Shown here one piece after another: positions 37,653 to 47,057 of a stretch of DNA of 64,000 bases (positions within the stretch are counted from its first letter, which is position 1; each line of letters begins with the position of its first letter). The DNA comes from UBA12077 sp963665525 (lineage in GTDB: Bacteria > Bacteroidota > Bacteroidia > Bacteroidales > UBA12077): contig OY762280.1 of assembly GCA_963665525.1 (NCBI GenBank), forward strand, positions 3,472,001-3,536,000. The letters are read 5' to 3'. The notes below the pieces were generated by a model. The model saw only the letters and a program-made list of their open reading frames with translations. It made no database searches and was not told the DNA's origin. Both the position numbers and the translations under genes were made by a program.

Positions 37653-37904
37653 TTAGATTTTTCTTTTCACGTTCTGGTTAAATAATGTCGGTTTTTTCTC
37701 GAATAATGAAGGATAATCTTCATCGAACTTTTTAAGCACTGACGTAATAATCATTTCGCGCATAAACTTCGATTTATTCTTTATTTTATATTTCTTACAA
37801 TAGTGGTCTATTGCTTGAATTTCTCTCTGGTTAAATAATATTGATTTACGATGTATTCTTTTTAAGCTTAAATCTTTTTCTGCTTTTCGTTTTTTCACTA
37901 TCAA
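37653..37904 (-). CDS. Small basic ribbon-helix-helix-like protein
   Basis: 83 residues, very basic N-terminus. RKSILFNQREIQAIDHYCKK and KNKSKFMREMIITSVLKKF read as strand-helix-helix, like Arc/CopG-type DNA-binding folds. This is a fold guess from pattern; no family was recognised with certainty. It is wedged 3 bases from dNK and 5 bases from the beta-rich gene, so it is a true operon member. It might regulate this operon. Confidence 0.6.
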   Translation of the reverse strand: MIVKKRKAEKDLSLKRIHRKSILFNQREIQAIDHYCKKYKIKNKSKFMREMIITSVLKKFDEDYPSLFEKKPTLFNQNVKRKI

Positions 37905-37909
37905 ATCCT

Positions 37910-38713
37910 CTAAAAATTATTCCGTTGATAAATGTATATTTCCTCTTCTGTTTGTACAAATAATCTTCTGTTTTCTATCCTTATTTGTCGATAATTATGC
38001 TCCGGCAAAGAAATACTATATTCTTCAAAACTACTTGTGTTATAAGCTAAAAATTTACCGTTTTTTAAATATGTTATGATTTCATTATTAACCTGGAAAT
38101 CTGAGATATCAATGATAGGAAAGGTTTTAATATATGTTCCGTAATGATCAAATAATAAAATACCTTCGCCACTAATTCCCAGATAAATATAATCATTTTT
38201 TTCCAGCATGAAAACCTGCTGGTTTTCTTCGTTTTGATGAATCAACTCACTTATTTGAGAGCTCTTTTTTGTGATATTCAGACTTTGATCAAAATAAATA
38301 AGTTGGAATAAACTTTGATCAAATATCCAAAATCCTCCATTAACAGATTGGCATGCTGCTGAAACATTATAATATCCTAAATCATTCAAGTCAATTGGAC
38401 TAGCAATTTGGGCTAAGTTTTTATCTAAAAATTCGATCTTGTTAAAATCCTTATAGAAAAGCAATATGCGAAATGGATCGGAAGTATCTATCGATGATAT
38501 TTTTCCTGACAAAACATTACTATAGTTGCTTTGTTTATAACTACCTGTTTCTATTTTTTTAAACTCCATATGGCGTACCATGTACAAATTCCCCAATTGA
38601 TCACTTGAGATATAATCGGTCGTTGAGCGAATATTTTTTTCGAGGATATAATCTGATTGAGATAATAAAAAACTAAAATTAAGCAATATGGCAAGAATCC
38701 AAAATCTAAACAT
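37910..38713 (-). CDS. Exported beta-propeller-like protein of unknown function
   Basis: 267 residues. Signal peptide MFRFWILAILLNFSFLLSQ. The body consists of short beta-strand repeats of the type YISSDQLGNLYMV, GGFWIFDQSLFQLIYFD and DYIYLGISGEGILLFD, compatible with a propeller. No catalytic or binding motif was recognised. It is encoded 4 bases after GH3 and 5 before the RHH-like gene. I recognise it only as a type of protein conserved in Bacteroidota, without a function. Confidence 0.65.
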   Translation of the reverse strand: MFRFWILAILLNFSFLLSQSDYILEKNIRSTTDYISSDQLGNLYMVRHMEFKKIETGSYKQSNYSNVLSGKISSIDTSDPFRILLFYKDFNKIEFLDKNLAQIASPIDLNDLGYYNVSAACQSVNGGFWIFDQSLFQLIYFDQSLNITKKSSQISELIHQNEENQQVFMLEKNDYIYLGISGEGILLFDHYGTYIKTFPIIDISDFQVNNEIITYLKNGKFLAYNTSSFEEYSISLPEHNYRQIRIENRRLFVQTEEEIYIYQRNNF

Positions 38714-38717
38714 AAAC

Positions 38718-40238
38718 CTAACTTATTTTCTCGTTAAGTTCCAAAAGCTCATCCATATATTGACGATTATTGGCCAAACGTGGAACTTTATTCTGACCAC
38801 CAATTTTTCCTTTAGCTTTTAACCATTTATAAAAAAGATCTTTTTTAGCAATGGTTATCAAAGGTTTATCCAGAGTAATATCTTTATATCTTTTAGCCTC
38901 ATAATCGGAGTTCACTTTCTGAAGTGTTACATCTAGGATATCCCTAAATTTATCCATATGATCAGGCATCTTCTCAAAATCGATCAACCACTGATGTCCA
39001 CCCTTTTTCCCTTCTTCCATAAAAACAGGAGCAGCGGTATAGTCTTTAATTAAAGCACCTGTTTGACTTGTTGCTTCGATTAATGCTTTTTCTGCATTAT
39101 CAATAATCACTTCTTCACCAAAAGCATTCATAAAATGTTTTGTGCGGCCACTAATTTTTACTTTATGAGGATATAACGATGTGAATGTAACCGTGTCGCC
39201 AATCAGGTATCTCCATAAGCCCGAATTCGTTGAAATTACAATGGCATAATTCTTATTTAATTCAACATCGTCGATATGTAATACTTTTGGATTGGGCTTA
39301 TCAATTTCCTCTATTGGAATAAATTCATAAAAGATACCATAATCAAGCATTAAGAGCATATCTTTTGTTTCAGGACTATCCTGAATAGCAAAAAAGCCTT
39401 CCGAAGCATTATAAGTTTCCAAATAATTCATCCTGTTTGATGGAATAAGCTTTTCGTACTGCTCCTTGTATGGTTCAAAACTTACACCTCCATGAGTAAA
39501 TAGCTCCAAATTAGGCCATATCTCTAATAAGTTCTTCTTCCCTGTTTTATCTAGAATATATCGAATCAGAACCAACATCCAGGAAGGGACTCCAGCTAAA
39601 CTGGTAACATTTTCTTTTAGCGTGGCATCGGTGATTTTTTCCATCTTTTCTTCCCACTCACTTAGTAAAGCAATTTCCTGGCTGGGTGTTTTAATAAAAT
39701 GAGTCCAGAAAGGAAGATTTTCAATTAATATGGCAGACAAATCACCATAGAATGATTCATTGTTTATTTTATTAATCTCGTGACTACCACCTAGAGTTAA
39801 TCCCTTTCCCTTAAATATTCCAGTCTCAGGATAATTGTTGGTATACAGGGCCAATATATCTTTACCTCCACGAAAATGAGCATCTTCTAATGTTTCTCTT
39901 GATACAGGAATAAATTTACTTTTATCGTTGGTTGTTCCTGATGATTTTGCAAACCATTTGATATCGGTAGGCCACATTATATTTTGCTCACCCTTTAATA
40001 AACGATCGACATATGGCTTTAATTCTTCGTATGGATGAATAGGAACTCTTTCCTGGAACTTTTCAATGCTATCAATAGACTTAAAGTCATATTTTTCACC
40101 AAATTCTGTTCTTTTTGCTTTATCAACTAAATTAAAAAGCACTTCGCGTTGAGCATCATAAGGAAACTTTTTAAACAGATCAATCTGATATAATCGTTTA
40201 AAATTTAACCAGGTAACTATTGAGTTTATTATTTGCAT
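38718..40238 (-). CDS. GH3 auxin-responsive-promoter-family acyl-adenylating enzyme
   Basis: 506 residues. GH3 fold markers: WFAKSSGTTNDKSKFIPVS (ATP-binding P-loop), TYNASEGFFAIQD, YLIGDTVTF and KISGRTKHFMNAFGEEVI. Plant GH3 enzymes adenylate carboxylic acids and join them to amino acids. The bacterial substrates are not known to me. It heads a tight operon with an exported beta-rich protein, a small RHH-like protein and dNK. Confidence 0.92.
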   Translation of the reverse strand: MQIINSIVTWLNFKRLYQIDLFKKFPYDAQREVLFNLVDKAKRTEFGEKYDFKSIDSIEKFQERVPIHPYEELKPYVDRLLKGEQNIMWPTDIKWFAKSSGTTNDKSKFIPVSRETLEDAHFRGGKDILALYTNNYPETGIFKGKGLTLGGSHEINKINNESFYGDLSAILIENLPFWTHFIKTPSQEIALLSEWEEKMEKITDATLKENVTSLAGVPSWMLVLIRYILDKTGKKNLLEIWPNLELFTHGGVSFEPYKEQYEKLIPSNRMNYLETYNASEGFFAIQDSPETKDMLLMLDYGIFYEFIPIEEIDKPNPKVLHIDDVELNKNYAIVISTNSGLWRYLIGDTVTFTSLYPHKVKISGRTKHFMNAFGEEVIIDNAEKALIEATSQTGALIKDYTAAPVFMEEGKKGGHQWLIDFEKMPDHMDKFRDILDVTLQKVNSDYEAKRYKDITLDKPLITIAKKDLFYKWLKAKGKIGGQNKVPRLANNRQYMDELLELNEKIS

Positions 40239-40273
40239 TCTAATTTAGAATAATGTTATATTCATAAAAAAGT

Positions 40274-40302
40274 AAAACCAAATATAATCAATATTTGGTT
40301 TT
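40274..40302 (-). terminator. Terminator after the aminotransferase-like gene
   Basis: A perfect 12-bp AT-rich stem (40274-40285 with 40291-40302) is followed on the minus strand by TTTTACTTTTTT. It lies 49 bases past the stop of that gene. Confidence 0.6.
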
Positions 40303-40350
40303 ATTTATAAATACAAATAATTATGTGTAGATAAATTATGTGCGCTAAAT

Positions 40351-41490
40351 TTAAATTTTGGATAAACGCTTTGCTGCATTTAATAAATTCTCTTCATCAC
40401 GAGCAAAACTGAATCCTAGAATTTTGTTATCAATTGAATCATGATAAAAAACAGATAAAGGAAATAAAGCAACTCCAAACTCATCCATCATTCTTTTGGC
40501 AAATTCAGTATCTTTTTCCTCACTTATTTCACTATAATCTAGTAACTGATAAAAAGTTCCTTTGGTAGGAACTATATTAAATCGTGACTCTTTCAGAGCG
40601 TTTAAAACAAAGTTCCTTTTTTCTTCAAACTGCTTATTAATAATAGTATAATCAACACCAGCTTTTAAATGCTCAGCTAAAGCGTATTGCAGAGGGGTAT
40701 TTACAGTATTCACCTGAAAATGATGTTTCTTTCTTATTTGTGCCATCACTTTTTCTGTTCCAATACAATATCCAATTTTCCAACCAGGAACATTAAAAGT
40801 AATGCCGAATGATGAAATAACAATACTTCTTTCGGCTAATTGTTCATCGCTAAGTACACTGCAATGTTTATTATCATCATAAACCAAATGCTCAAAAACC
40901 TCATCACTAATAACATTTATTTTTGTTCCATTGGTAATTTTTTTCAGCTGAGCAATGTCTTCCTGGTTAAAAACAGCTCCTGTTGGATTATGAGGAGTAT
41001 TGACAATAATAAGCTTTGTACGTGTATTAATTAGTTTCTGTACAGCTTCCCAATCGATATGGTAATCGGGACTTTTTCTTTGGACAAAAACTGGACGTCC
41101 TCCATTACTTTCAATGGCAGGAACATAACTATTAAAGGCAGGTTCAAATAATACAACTTCATCACCTTCATTTACAAAGCTACTTATGGTTGTATACATT
41201 GCTTGTGTAGCACCAGCTGTAATGGTTATTTCATTTAAAGGGCTATATTCTAATCCATGTTTTTTTTGAATATTTTCCGCAATAGCTTCTCTCAATTCAA
41301 ACAAACCATCTGGATGTGTATATTCCGTTGATTTCTCAACAATAAATTTCGCGGCAAGTTCGGTTAACTTATTAGAGCATGGTATATCCGGAGAAATCTT
41401 TGCCAGATTAATAATATCTGTATCTTCTACTTTTTCGGAAATAACAGTATATATATCTTTCCCTAAATTCGACAACTTTGCTTTTATCAT
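40351..41490 (-). CDS. Aminotransferase class I-like protein lacking the catalytic lysine
   Basis: 379 residues, closest in layout to YbdL/methionine-type aminotransferases. Preserved are YTHPDGLFELREAIA, TAGATQAMY, NTPHNPTG with Asn168, and Asp196 in ISDEVFEH. The PLP-binding Lys, expected in the family pattern SFGKT, is Ile230 (SFGITFNVPGWKIGY). The Tyr that hydrogen-bonds PLP (DEVYEH) is Phe199. The Arg that binds the substrate carboxylate (IRFCFA) is Gly359 (ILGFSFA). All three were confirmed in the codons. The frame is intact and the rest is well conserved, so this is a pseudoenzyme or an enzyme with changed chemistry rather than a decaying gene. It is monocistronic with its own terminator. 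Confidence 0.85.
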   Translation of the reverse strand: MIKAKLSNLGKDIYTVISEKVEDTDIINLAKISPDIPCSNKLTELAAKFIVEKSTEYTHPDGLFELREAIAENIQKKHGLEYSPLNEITITAGATQAMYTTISSFVNEGDEVVLFEPAFNSYVPAIESNGGRPVFVQRKSPDYHIDWEAVQKLINTRTKLIIVNTPHNPTGAVFNQEDIAQLKKITNGTKINVISDEVFEHLVYDDNKHCSVLSDEQLAERSIVISSFGITFNVPGWKIGYCIGTEKVMAQIRKKHHFQVNTVNTPLQYALAEHLKAGVDYTIINKQFEEKRNFVLNALKESRFNIVPTKGTFYQLLDYSEISEEKDTEFAKRMMDEFGVALFPLSVFYHDSIDNKILGFSFARDEENLLNAAKRLSKI

Positions 41491-41709
41491 ATATTGATTC
41501 TCCTAAAATGGAACGCAAATGTATAAAAATATCTGAATTAAAAAAGTGACCTAAAACATCATTTTAAAAAAATCAAACCCCTAATTTTTTCAACAATAAT
41601 GCCACTTTTAAAAATTCAAAATTAAATGATTAGAACTAAAAATGGATTGGATATTGAATGTATTTGGTCAAACTTAAAATGTTTTACGTAAAGTGCTCAT
41701 ATTAGCTGA

Positions 41710-42435
41710 TTAATGAAACACTTCCTTTAATACTTCCAAGGATTTTAAATTGGCCACACCTTCTTGATGTAAACTGAAATATTCAAGTATTTTTTCGAGC
41801 AAAGCAATTCTTTGTTTATATTTTACCTGAAGCTTTTCGTGTTGATTATCTGAAAAAGTTAACATTTTACTAAAAAGAGCACTTTCTTCTTTTTCCATAA
41901 ACAAAAAATGAAAAGGCTTTATTTGCACAAAACTTCCTGCTTTCAAATCAAAATAACATCTGGTTTCTGAATAATTATTATCAGGAAAGAATCCCAGATA
42001 TTTTGAAAGATGTATAAGAAAATATATGTGAAAATTACCAATGTTATTTTCTTTCAAATCTAACATTTGTATCGAATGAAATAAATACTCAAAGAGTTCC
42101 TTGTTTGGCTCCTGCTCCTGAATTGTTTTATACAATATCTCGGATAAAAAAATTGCCAAAGTACTTTTCTTTAAATCATAAGGAACTGTGCTAAAAATAA
42201 ACGCATTCTGTATTTCTTTTGCTCTCTGAAGATCTCTTTTTTCTTTGTAATAAACCTCCATTTCTAACAAAAAAAGTGGTTGGAATATATTTGCTTTGAT
42301 TTTTGATTTCTTCCCTCGTACTCCATTAATAATGTACGATTGTCTTCCAAAAACTTCAGTATAAATAGTTGCTATTATACTGGTCTCTGAATACTTAATA
42401 TGATTTAGTACAATGCCTCTGGTTTTATGTAGCAT
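41710..42435 (-). CDS. recO: DNA repair protein RecO
   Basis: 241 residues. N-terminal OB-fold with KTRGIVLNHIKYSETSIIATIYTE and GRQSYIINGVRGKKSK, then the helical domain. The usual zinc Cys cluster is not present, as in many Bacteroidota RecO proteins. It helps load RecA onto SSB-coated DNA with RecR. It is the last gene of the rdgB-porZ-GT-recO group, 4 bases after the glycosyltransferase. Confidence 0.9.
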   Translation of the reverse strand: MLHKTRGIVLNHIKYSETSIIATIYTEVFGRQSYIINGVRGKKSKIKANIFQPLFLLEMEVYYKEKRDLQRAKEIQNAFIFSTVPYDLKKSTLAIFLSEILYKTIQEQEPNKELFEYLFHSIQMLDLKENNIGNFHIYFLIHLSKYLGFFPDNNYSETRCYFDLKAGSFVQIKPFHFLFMEKEESALFSKMLTFSDNQHEKLQVKYKQRIALLEKILEYFSLHQEGVANLKSLEVLKEVFH

Positions 42436-42439
42436 ATTC

Positions 42440-44074
42440 TTACCTTTTAAGCTTCAAATTATATAAAACAAGGGAATCTTTATATTCAAACTGTTCAACA
42501 ATATTTAGCTTAATTTTTAAAGAATCAAGAATAGCATTATTCGGATATAAAAATTTTGAATGAGCATCAAGAAATAAAACATGTGAACTTGTAGAATCAA
42601 TAATTTCGCTTAATGAAGAAGCATTATATATTGCATATATTTTATCATTTTTAAGGTGTTGATCAAGATTATTATACTCTTTAAACAATGCTTTATCGTA
42701 ATGAAATGTAAAGGTTTTTCTATACTGATATGGGCAAATAATTACTTTAGTAGAATCCGTTTTTAAAGATTTTACTTTCACAATTGTTTTACTAATCCCT
42801 TTGTTATCTGTTCTTTTAAAGTCAGTAGTTAAAATCATTACTAGGAGTACAATTCCAGAGATAACATAAAACAGCCTATTCTTAAAATATCTTTCAATTA
42901 TTAATGCAATTCCAATATACAATGGTGAAATAATAAAGATTAAATACCTATCATGAAATATTGGATAATAAAAAGAAATTGCAAACATCGATAAATATGG
43001 CAAAAAAAACCAAGTAAAGATTATTGCTTTATAAGGCTCAGCTTTTCTATATTTAAAAATACCCAAAGATAATCCTGAGAAACAGAAAACGAGGAATATA
43101 ATAGTAAAAACGTTAATTGAGGTAATTTTCCAAATAAAGGGAATGCTGAAAAAGATTGAATATGATACTAAGAAAAAGAGTGGTATTATAAAAAATAATA
43201 ATGCTCTTTTTAAATAGACATTAATTGTCATTTTATAAGTTGTCATCCAACTTGCAAGCCAAAATAACCCAACAATTACTAAATATAAATATCTGTTTTT
43301 GTTGGTAAAGAGATACATCATATGGTGTAAATGCCCTAAATTTTCAACAGGTTTTAACCAAGTTCCATTTACAGAGAAATCTTTAATTCGAGAATAAAAT
43401 TCCGGTATATAGAACGAAAAGAAAAATATCAATGTAGTTATCGCAATTAAATAATATCTTAATCTTTTTGTGTTCTTATAGTTCCAAAGAACCATTATTG
43501 CAATCTGTAAACCAATAACCAAGACTCCTAAATAATGCGAGTAAATCAATAGGACATAAATAAGAAATAATTGAATATAATACTTCAATCTGGTTTCATT
43601 ATTTAAAATCTCAAACAGTAAATAGAATGTTATAGACGTTAGTAAAGAAAACAAAGAATAGACTCTTGCTTCATGAGAAAAGTATATATGATAACTAGAA
43701 AAAGTAATCATTAAAGCAGCTAATATTGCGACCTTAAGATTAAAAAACTTCTTCCCAATTAAAAAAACAAAATATATATTAAGTACACTAAATATTAAAG
43801 AAGGTAATCTAACTAATACTGTACTTAGTCCAAATAATTTAATCCAATAATGTAAAAACAACTCATACAAAGGAGGGTTGTTTCCTCCCTTCAATGCATT
43901 AATAATTTCAGACACATTCATTTGAGCATGAAATATCGAAAATGGTTCATCATGCCCTACTGGATTATAACAAATAAAAAGACTTCTTGAGATAATAGCA
44001 GTGAACAAAATACAAGCTGTTATAATTATTGGATTTTGCTTAATATATTTAATAATATACATTAATCTCTTCAT
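42440..44074 (-). CDS. GT-C-type membrane glycosyltransferase (PMT/ArnT-like)
   Basis: 544 residues with 11-12 hydrophobic segments. The first loop after helix 1 has the acidic pair in GHDEPFSIFHAQMN, typical of family 39-like polyprenyl-phosphate-sugar transferases, followed by GGNNPPLYELFLHYWIKLFG and RLPSLIFS. A soluble C-terminal domain of about 110 residues follows the last helix. It transfers a sugar from a lipid carrier on the periplasmic face; the acceptor is unknown. It lies 6 bases after porZ and 4 before recO. Confidence 0.88.
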   Translation of the reverse strand: MKRLMYIIKYIKQNPIIITACILFTAIISRSLFICYNPVGHDEPFSIFHAQMNVSEIINALKGGNNPPLYELFLHYWIKLFGLSTVLVRLPSLIFSVLNIYFVFLIGKKFFNLKVAILAALMITFSSYHIYFSHEARVYSLFSLLTSITFYLLFEILNNETRLKYYIQLFLIYVLLIYSHYLGVLVIGLQIAIMVLWNYKNTKRLRYYLIAITTLIFFFSFYIPEFYSRIKDFSVNGTWLKPVENLGHLHHMMYLFTNKNRYLYLVIVGLFWLASWMTTYKMTINVYLKRALLFFIIPLFFLVSYSIFFSIPFIWKITSINVFTIIFLVFCFSGLSLGIFKYRKAEPYKAIIFTWFFLPYLSMFAISFYYPIFHDRYLIFIISPLYIGIALIIERYFKNRLFYVISGIVLLVMILTTDFKRTDNKGISKTIVKVKSLKTDSTKVIICPYQYRKTFTFHYDKALFKEYNNLDQHLKNDKIYAIYNASSLSEIIDSTSSHVLFLDAHSKFLYPNNAILDSLKIKLNIVEQFEYKDSLVLYNLKLKR

Positions 44075-44080
44075 GAATAA

Positions 44081-46369
44081 TTATTTTATAAAAAGAAGCT
44101 TTGTAATATATGTTTTTGAACCATCATCATTCGAACAAAATACCAGGTAAACACCTGTACTTACTCGCTTACCATCGAAGTTCTTACCATTCCATGTTGC
44201 TTGTCCTCCTTCTGCTGTTGTCTCATACACAATATTCCCACTAATATCGGTTATTTTAACATTCACATCAGAGACTAGTCCTCTAACCGTAATGTCGCCA
44301 TCATAATTTTCTCTAACAGGATTTGGATAAACATATACGTCTCTAAATTCATCGCTACCCATTGTAGCTGATCCACGATATGAAACCAAGCCTTTGTCGG
44401 TTGCAAAAAAGACTTCACCTGTTTCATGATTAATTCCAATATCATAAATATTATCTGATACTAAAGGACTGTTTTCTGCAGTAAAGTGATTGATCTCTTC
44501 TGTGCCATCTTCAGAAACAAGATATACTCCCGAACTTTGCGTTCCAAGCCATTTTCTGTTAGCTCCATCGACAGCAATAGAGGTTATTATCTGTGTTTTT
44601 AAAAGAAAATTAGTTGCATCTCCAATGGTTAACACAATACGCTGTGCATAAAATCCTGAACTCTCAAAAACATTCTCGGGTGTATAATAAACAACAATCC
44701 CTTGATCAGTTCCTACCCATATATCGCCATCCAAATCTTCTGCAATCGCAAAAATATTATTTGAAATTAATTTACCATTTTCATCTACAACACTCACTCG
44801 TTTATACAAATCATCATTTTCGTTATCAATGGTTCCATTGTTATTAAATACAAATAATCCATTACCCACAGGTAGTATAACCCACTTATTGTTTTGTTCT
44901 GTAATGATCATATCCCCAACAAGCATATTGCTTATTTGCTCGTCGTAGTTAAAACTCACCCAATCTCCACTGGCAAGCTTAACAGATATCGGATCTTTAA
45001 CTCCTGAATTCGTTACCCAAACATTGTTAGCATCATCAATAGTAAGCCCTTTTACTCTGTAATAATTTTCTCCTTCAATAACCGACTGCAAGGTACTATT
45101 GTGTGCTTTGTACGTTTTAACCGTATCATTCCCATTATATTCTATTAAACCTGCTCCCCAGGCACCAACATAAAAGTGGTTGTTGTTGTTTGGATCTATA
45201 CTTATACCTACATAATCATGAGCAGCATAATTAGCCATGGTATGCCACCATTCATTCCTAAATGAATATACTGCACCTGTATAATATGAATTTGCCCATC
45301 CCGGAGTTAATTCTCCGGCAGTAACTAATACTCTGTTGTTTTTTATATCTATTGCATAAACATTATTAAAGTATGGAGCGTTAGGCATTATCCCTTCTGC
45401 ATTATTCGATTGAAATTTTATAAGTCCTCTACCCCTTTCAGCAATCCAATAAGTATTATTACTATATGCTGTTTCAAATGGGTTTAAATTTGTTATATCA
45501 GTGCTTGAAACAGAATCTTGAAACACAAAATCTGTATTATATCTCAATACATTCTGGTCTGTAGTAATTAAAACAGATGATTGGGTTTCTCTTATTTCGC
45601 GTACCGAAGTATAATCACTTAAAAACTCATTCCAGGTACTATTCTCAAATAAATATACTATGTCATTAAAAGACTCATTGGTTTGATTTACTAATATCTT
45701 ACCATCAGTAACATAAATAGCATTACAAGGTGAACTATAATTTGGAATTGTATTAATGATCTGCCAATTAGAATAATCGACAAGATTAGGATTTGACAAG
45801 TCTGCTATATAAATACCTTCATTTGTTGCAGCATATAAATATCCATTACTTTCTATTAATTGATTTATTTGAAGGTAGCTCCCAAGATTTCCAATATAAT
45901 AGGTATCTTTTATTTCCCTTTTTTCGGTATTCATAACCACAATTCCAAAACCACACGATATGTACGCATACTCATCAATAAACAATACATGGTTAATTGA
46001 TTTGCTCCCACTTATCATTTCTCTTTTGATATCTGAAAGATTAAATGTTTCGTTATTAAATACCATGTCTACATTCCCGTTTGAATAGCCCACCAATAGC
46101 ACCTCGTTTTCATTAGAATACGATATGGTAGAAATACCCACATCGGACAGTCCATTTACTTTGGTAATTTTTTCAACATTATAAGCATTTTTATCATATG
46201 AAAAAATTCCATTTTCGGAAGCTACAAAAACTTTTGTGGGAGATTCTGTAACCGAAATTGCAAATGAAAATGCCAGATGATCACGCCATTCGCCAACGCC
46301 AATTTGAGCCTTCAAACATTGAATGTTTAGGAGAAATAGAAGAATTAAGCCAATCCTGTTTTTTATCAT
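44081..46369 (-). CDS. porZ: PorZ-like type IX secretion beta-propeller protein
   Basis: 762 residues. The signal peptide is followed by the family start GVGEWRDHLAFSFAISVTES and two seven-bladed-propeller-like regions of two-component-regulator type (KVFVASENGIFSYD, DIWVGTDQGIVVYY, KWLGTQSSGVYLVSEDG). A Y_Y_Y-like stretch and a C-terminal type A sorting domain follow: VYVYPNPVRENYDGDI, VSDVNVKITDISG and GKRVSTGVYLVF. PorZ is a surface component of the attachment complex that docks A-LPS to secreted cargo in the type IX system. It is co-transcribed with a GT-C gene and recO. Confidence 0.85.
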   Translation of the reverse strand: MIKNRIGLILLFLLNIQCLKAQIGVGEWRDHLAFSFAISVTESPTKVFVASENGIFSYDKNAYNVEKITKVNGLSDVGISTISYSNENEVLLVGYSNGNVDMVFNNETFNLSDIKREMISGSKSINHVLFIDEYAYISCGFGIVVMNTEKREIKDTYYIGNLGSYLQINQLIESNGYLYAATNEGIYIADLSNPNLVDYSNWQIINTIPNYSSPCNAIYVTDGKILVNQTNESFNDIVYLFENSTWNEFLSDYTSVREIRETQSSVLITTDQNVLRYNTDFVFQDSVSSTDITNLNPFETAYSNNTYWIAERGRGLIKFQSNNAEGIMPNAPYFNNVYAIDIKNNRVLVTAGELTPGWANSYYTGAVYSFRNEWWHTMANYAAHDYVGISIDPNNNNHFYVGAWGAGLIEYNGNDTVKTYKAHNSTLQSVIEGENYYRVKGLTIDDANNVWVTNSGVKDPISVKLASGDWVSFNYDEQISNMLVGDMIITEQNNKWVILPVGNGLFVFNNNGTIDNENDDLYKRVSVVDENGKLISNNIFAIAEDLDGDIWVGTDQGIVVYYTPENVFESSGFYAQRIVLTIGDATNFLLKTQIITSIAVDGANRKWLGTQSSGVYLVSEDGTEEINHFTAENSPLVSDNIYDIGINHETGEVFFATDKGLVSYRGSATMGSDEFRDVYVYPNPVRENYDGDITVRGLVSDVNVKITDISGNIVYETTAEGGQATWNGKNFDGKRVSTGVYLVFCSNDDGSKTYITKLLFIK

Positions 46370-46417
46370 TTTGGTTTTTATCTTAATAACTGAATTGATT
46401 AAGAAATATTGCAGGTT

Positions 46418-46993
46418 CTATTTGCTTAATAAAAAGTCAACTAATTTTTTTGTTGCTCTTCCCCGATGGCTTATCTCATTTTTCTCATCTAAATCCATCT
46501 GAGCAAACGACTTTTCAAACCCCAAAGGTCTAAATATTGGATCATACCCAAAGCCATCTGTGCCATGTCTTTCTGTAAGTATCACTCCATCGACAATTCC
46601 TTCAAAAAAATATGTTTCTCCTTTTATAATTAGAGCAATAACAGTTCTAAATCGGGCTTTACGATTGTTCGCACCTCCAAGTTCCTGAAGCACTTTATCG
46701 ATGTTATCATCAAAAGAACAGTTTTCGCCTGCATAACGAGCAGAGTAAACTCCAGGTGCTCCTTTTAAATGATCTATTTCCAAGCCTGTATCGTCCGCAA
46801 AGCAATCAATTTTATACCTATCGTATATAAACTGTGCTTTTTGTAAAGCATTCTCTTTTAAGGTCTCAAAATCTTCCGGAATCTCACTAGAGAATGAAAT
46901 ATCTTTTAAGCTCAATAAATTAAACTCATCTCCTAATAAATTCTGAACTTCTTCTAATTTGTATAAATTATTTGTTGCAAATACAAGTTTCAT
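46418..46993 (-). CDS. rdgB: RdgB/HAM1-family non-canonical purine NTP pyrophosphatase
   Basis: 191 residues from the ATG at 46993. The longer frame adds 14 residues before MKLVFATNNLYKLEE, the usual N-terminus. Motifs are FADDTGLEIDHLKGAPGVYSARYAG, FEGIVDGVI, GFGYDPIFRP and MDLDEKNEISHRGRA. It hydrolyses dITP, ITP and XTP to monophosphates, keeping them out of DNA and RNA. It is 48 bases upstream of porZ and 64 downstream of the universal stress gene. Confidence 0.95.
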   Translation of the reverse strand: MKLVFATNNLYKLEEVQNLLGDEFNLLSLKDISFSSEIPEDFETLKENALQKAQFIYDRYKIDCFADDTGLEIDHLKGAPGVYSARYAGENCSFDDNIDKVLQELGGANNRKARFRTVIALIIKGETYFFEGIVDGVILTERHGTDGFGYDPIFRPLGFEKSFAQMDLDEKNEISHRGRATKKLVDFLLSK

Positions 46994-47057
46994 ATTTGAA
47001 TTAAAAAAAGTGGATGACAAAATAGCCATCCACAAGATGTTTATATAAAAGTAACTA

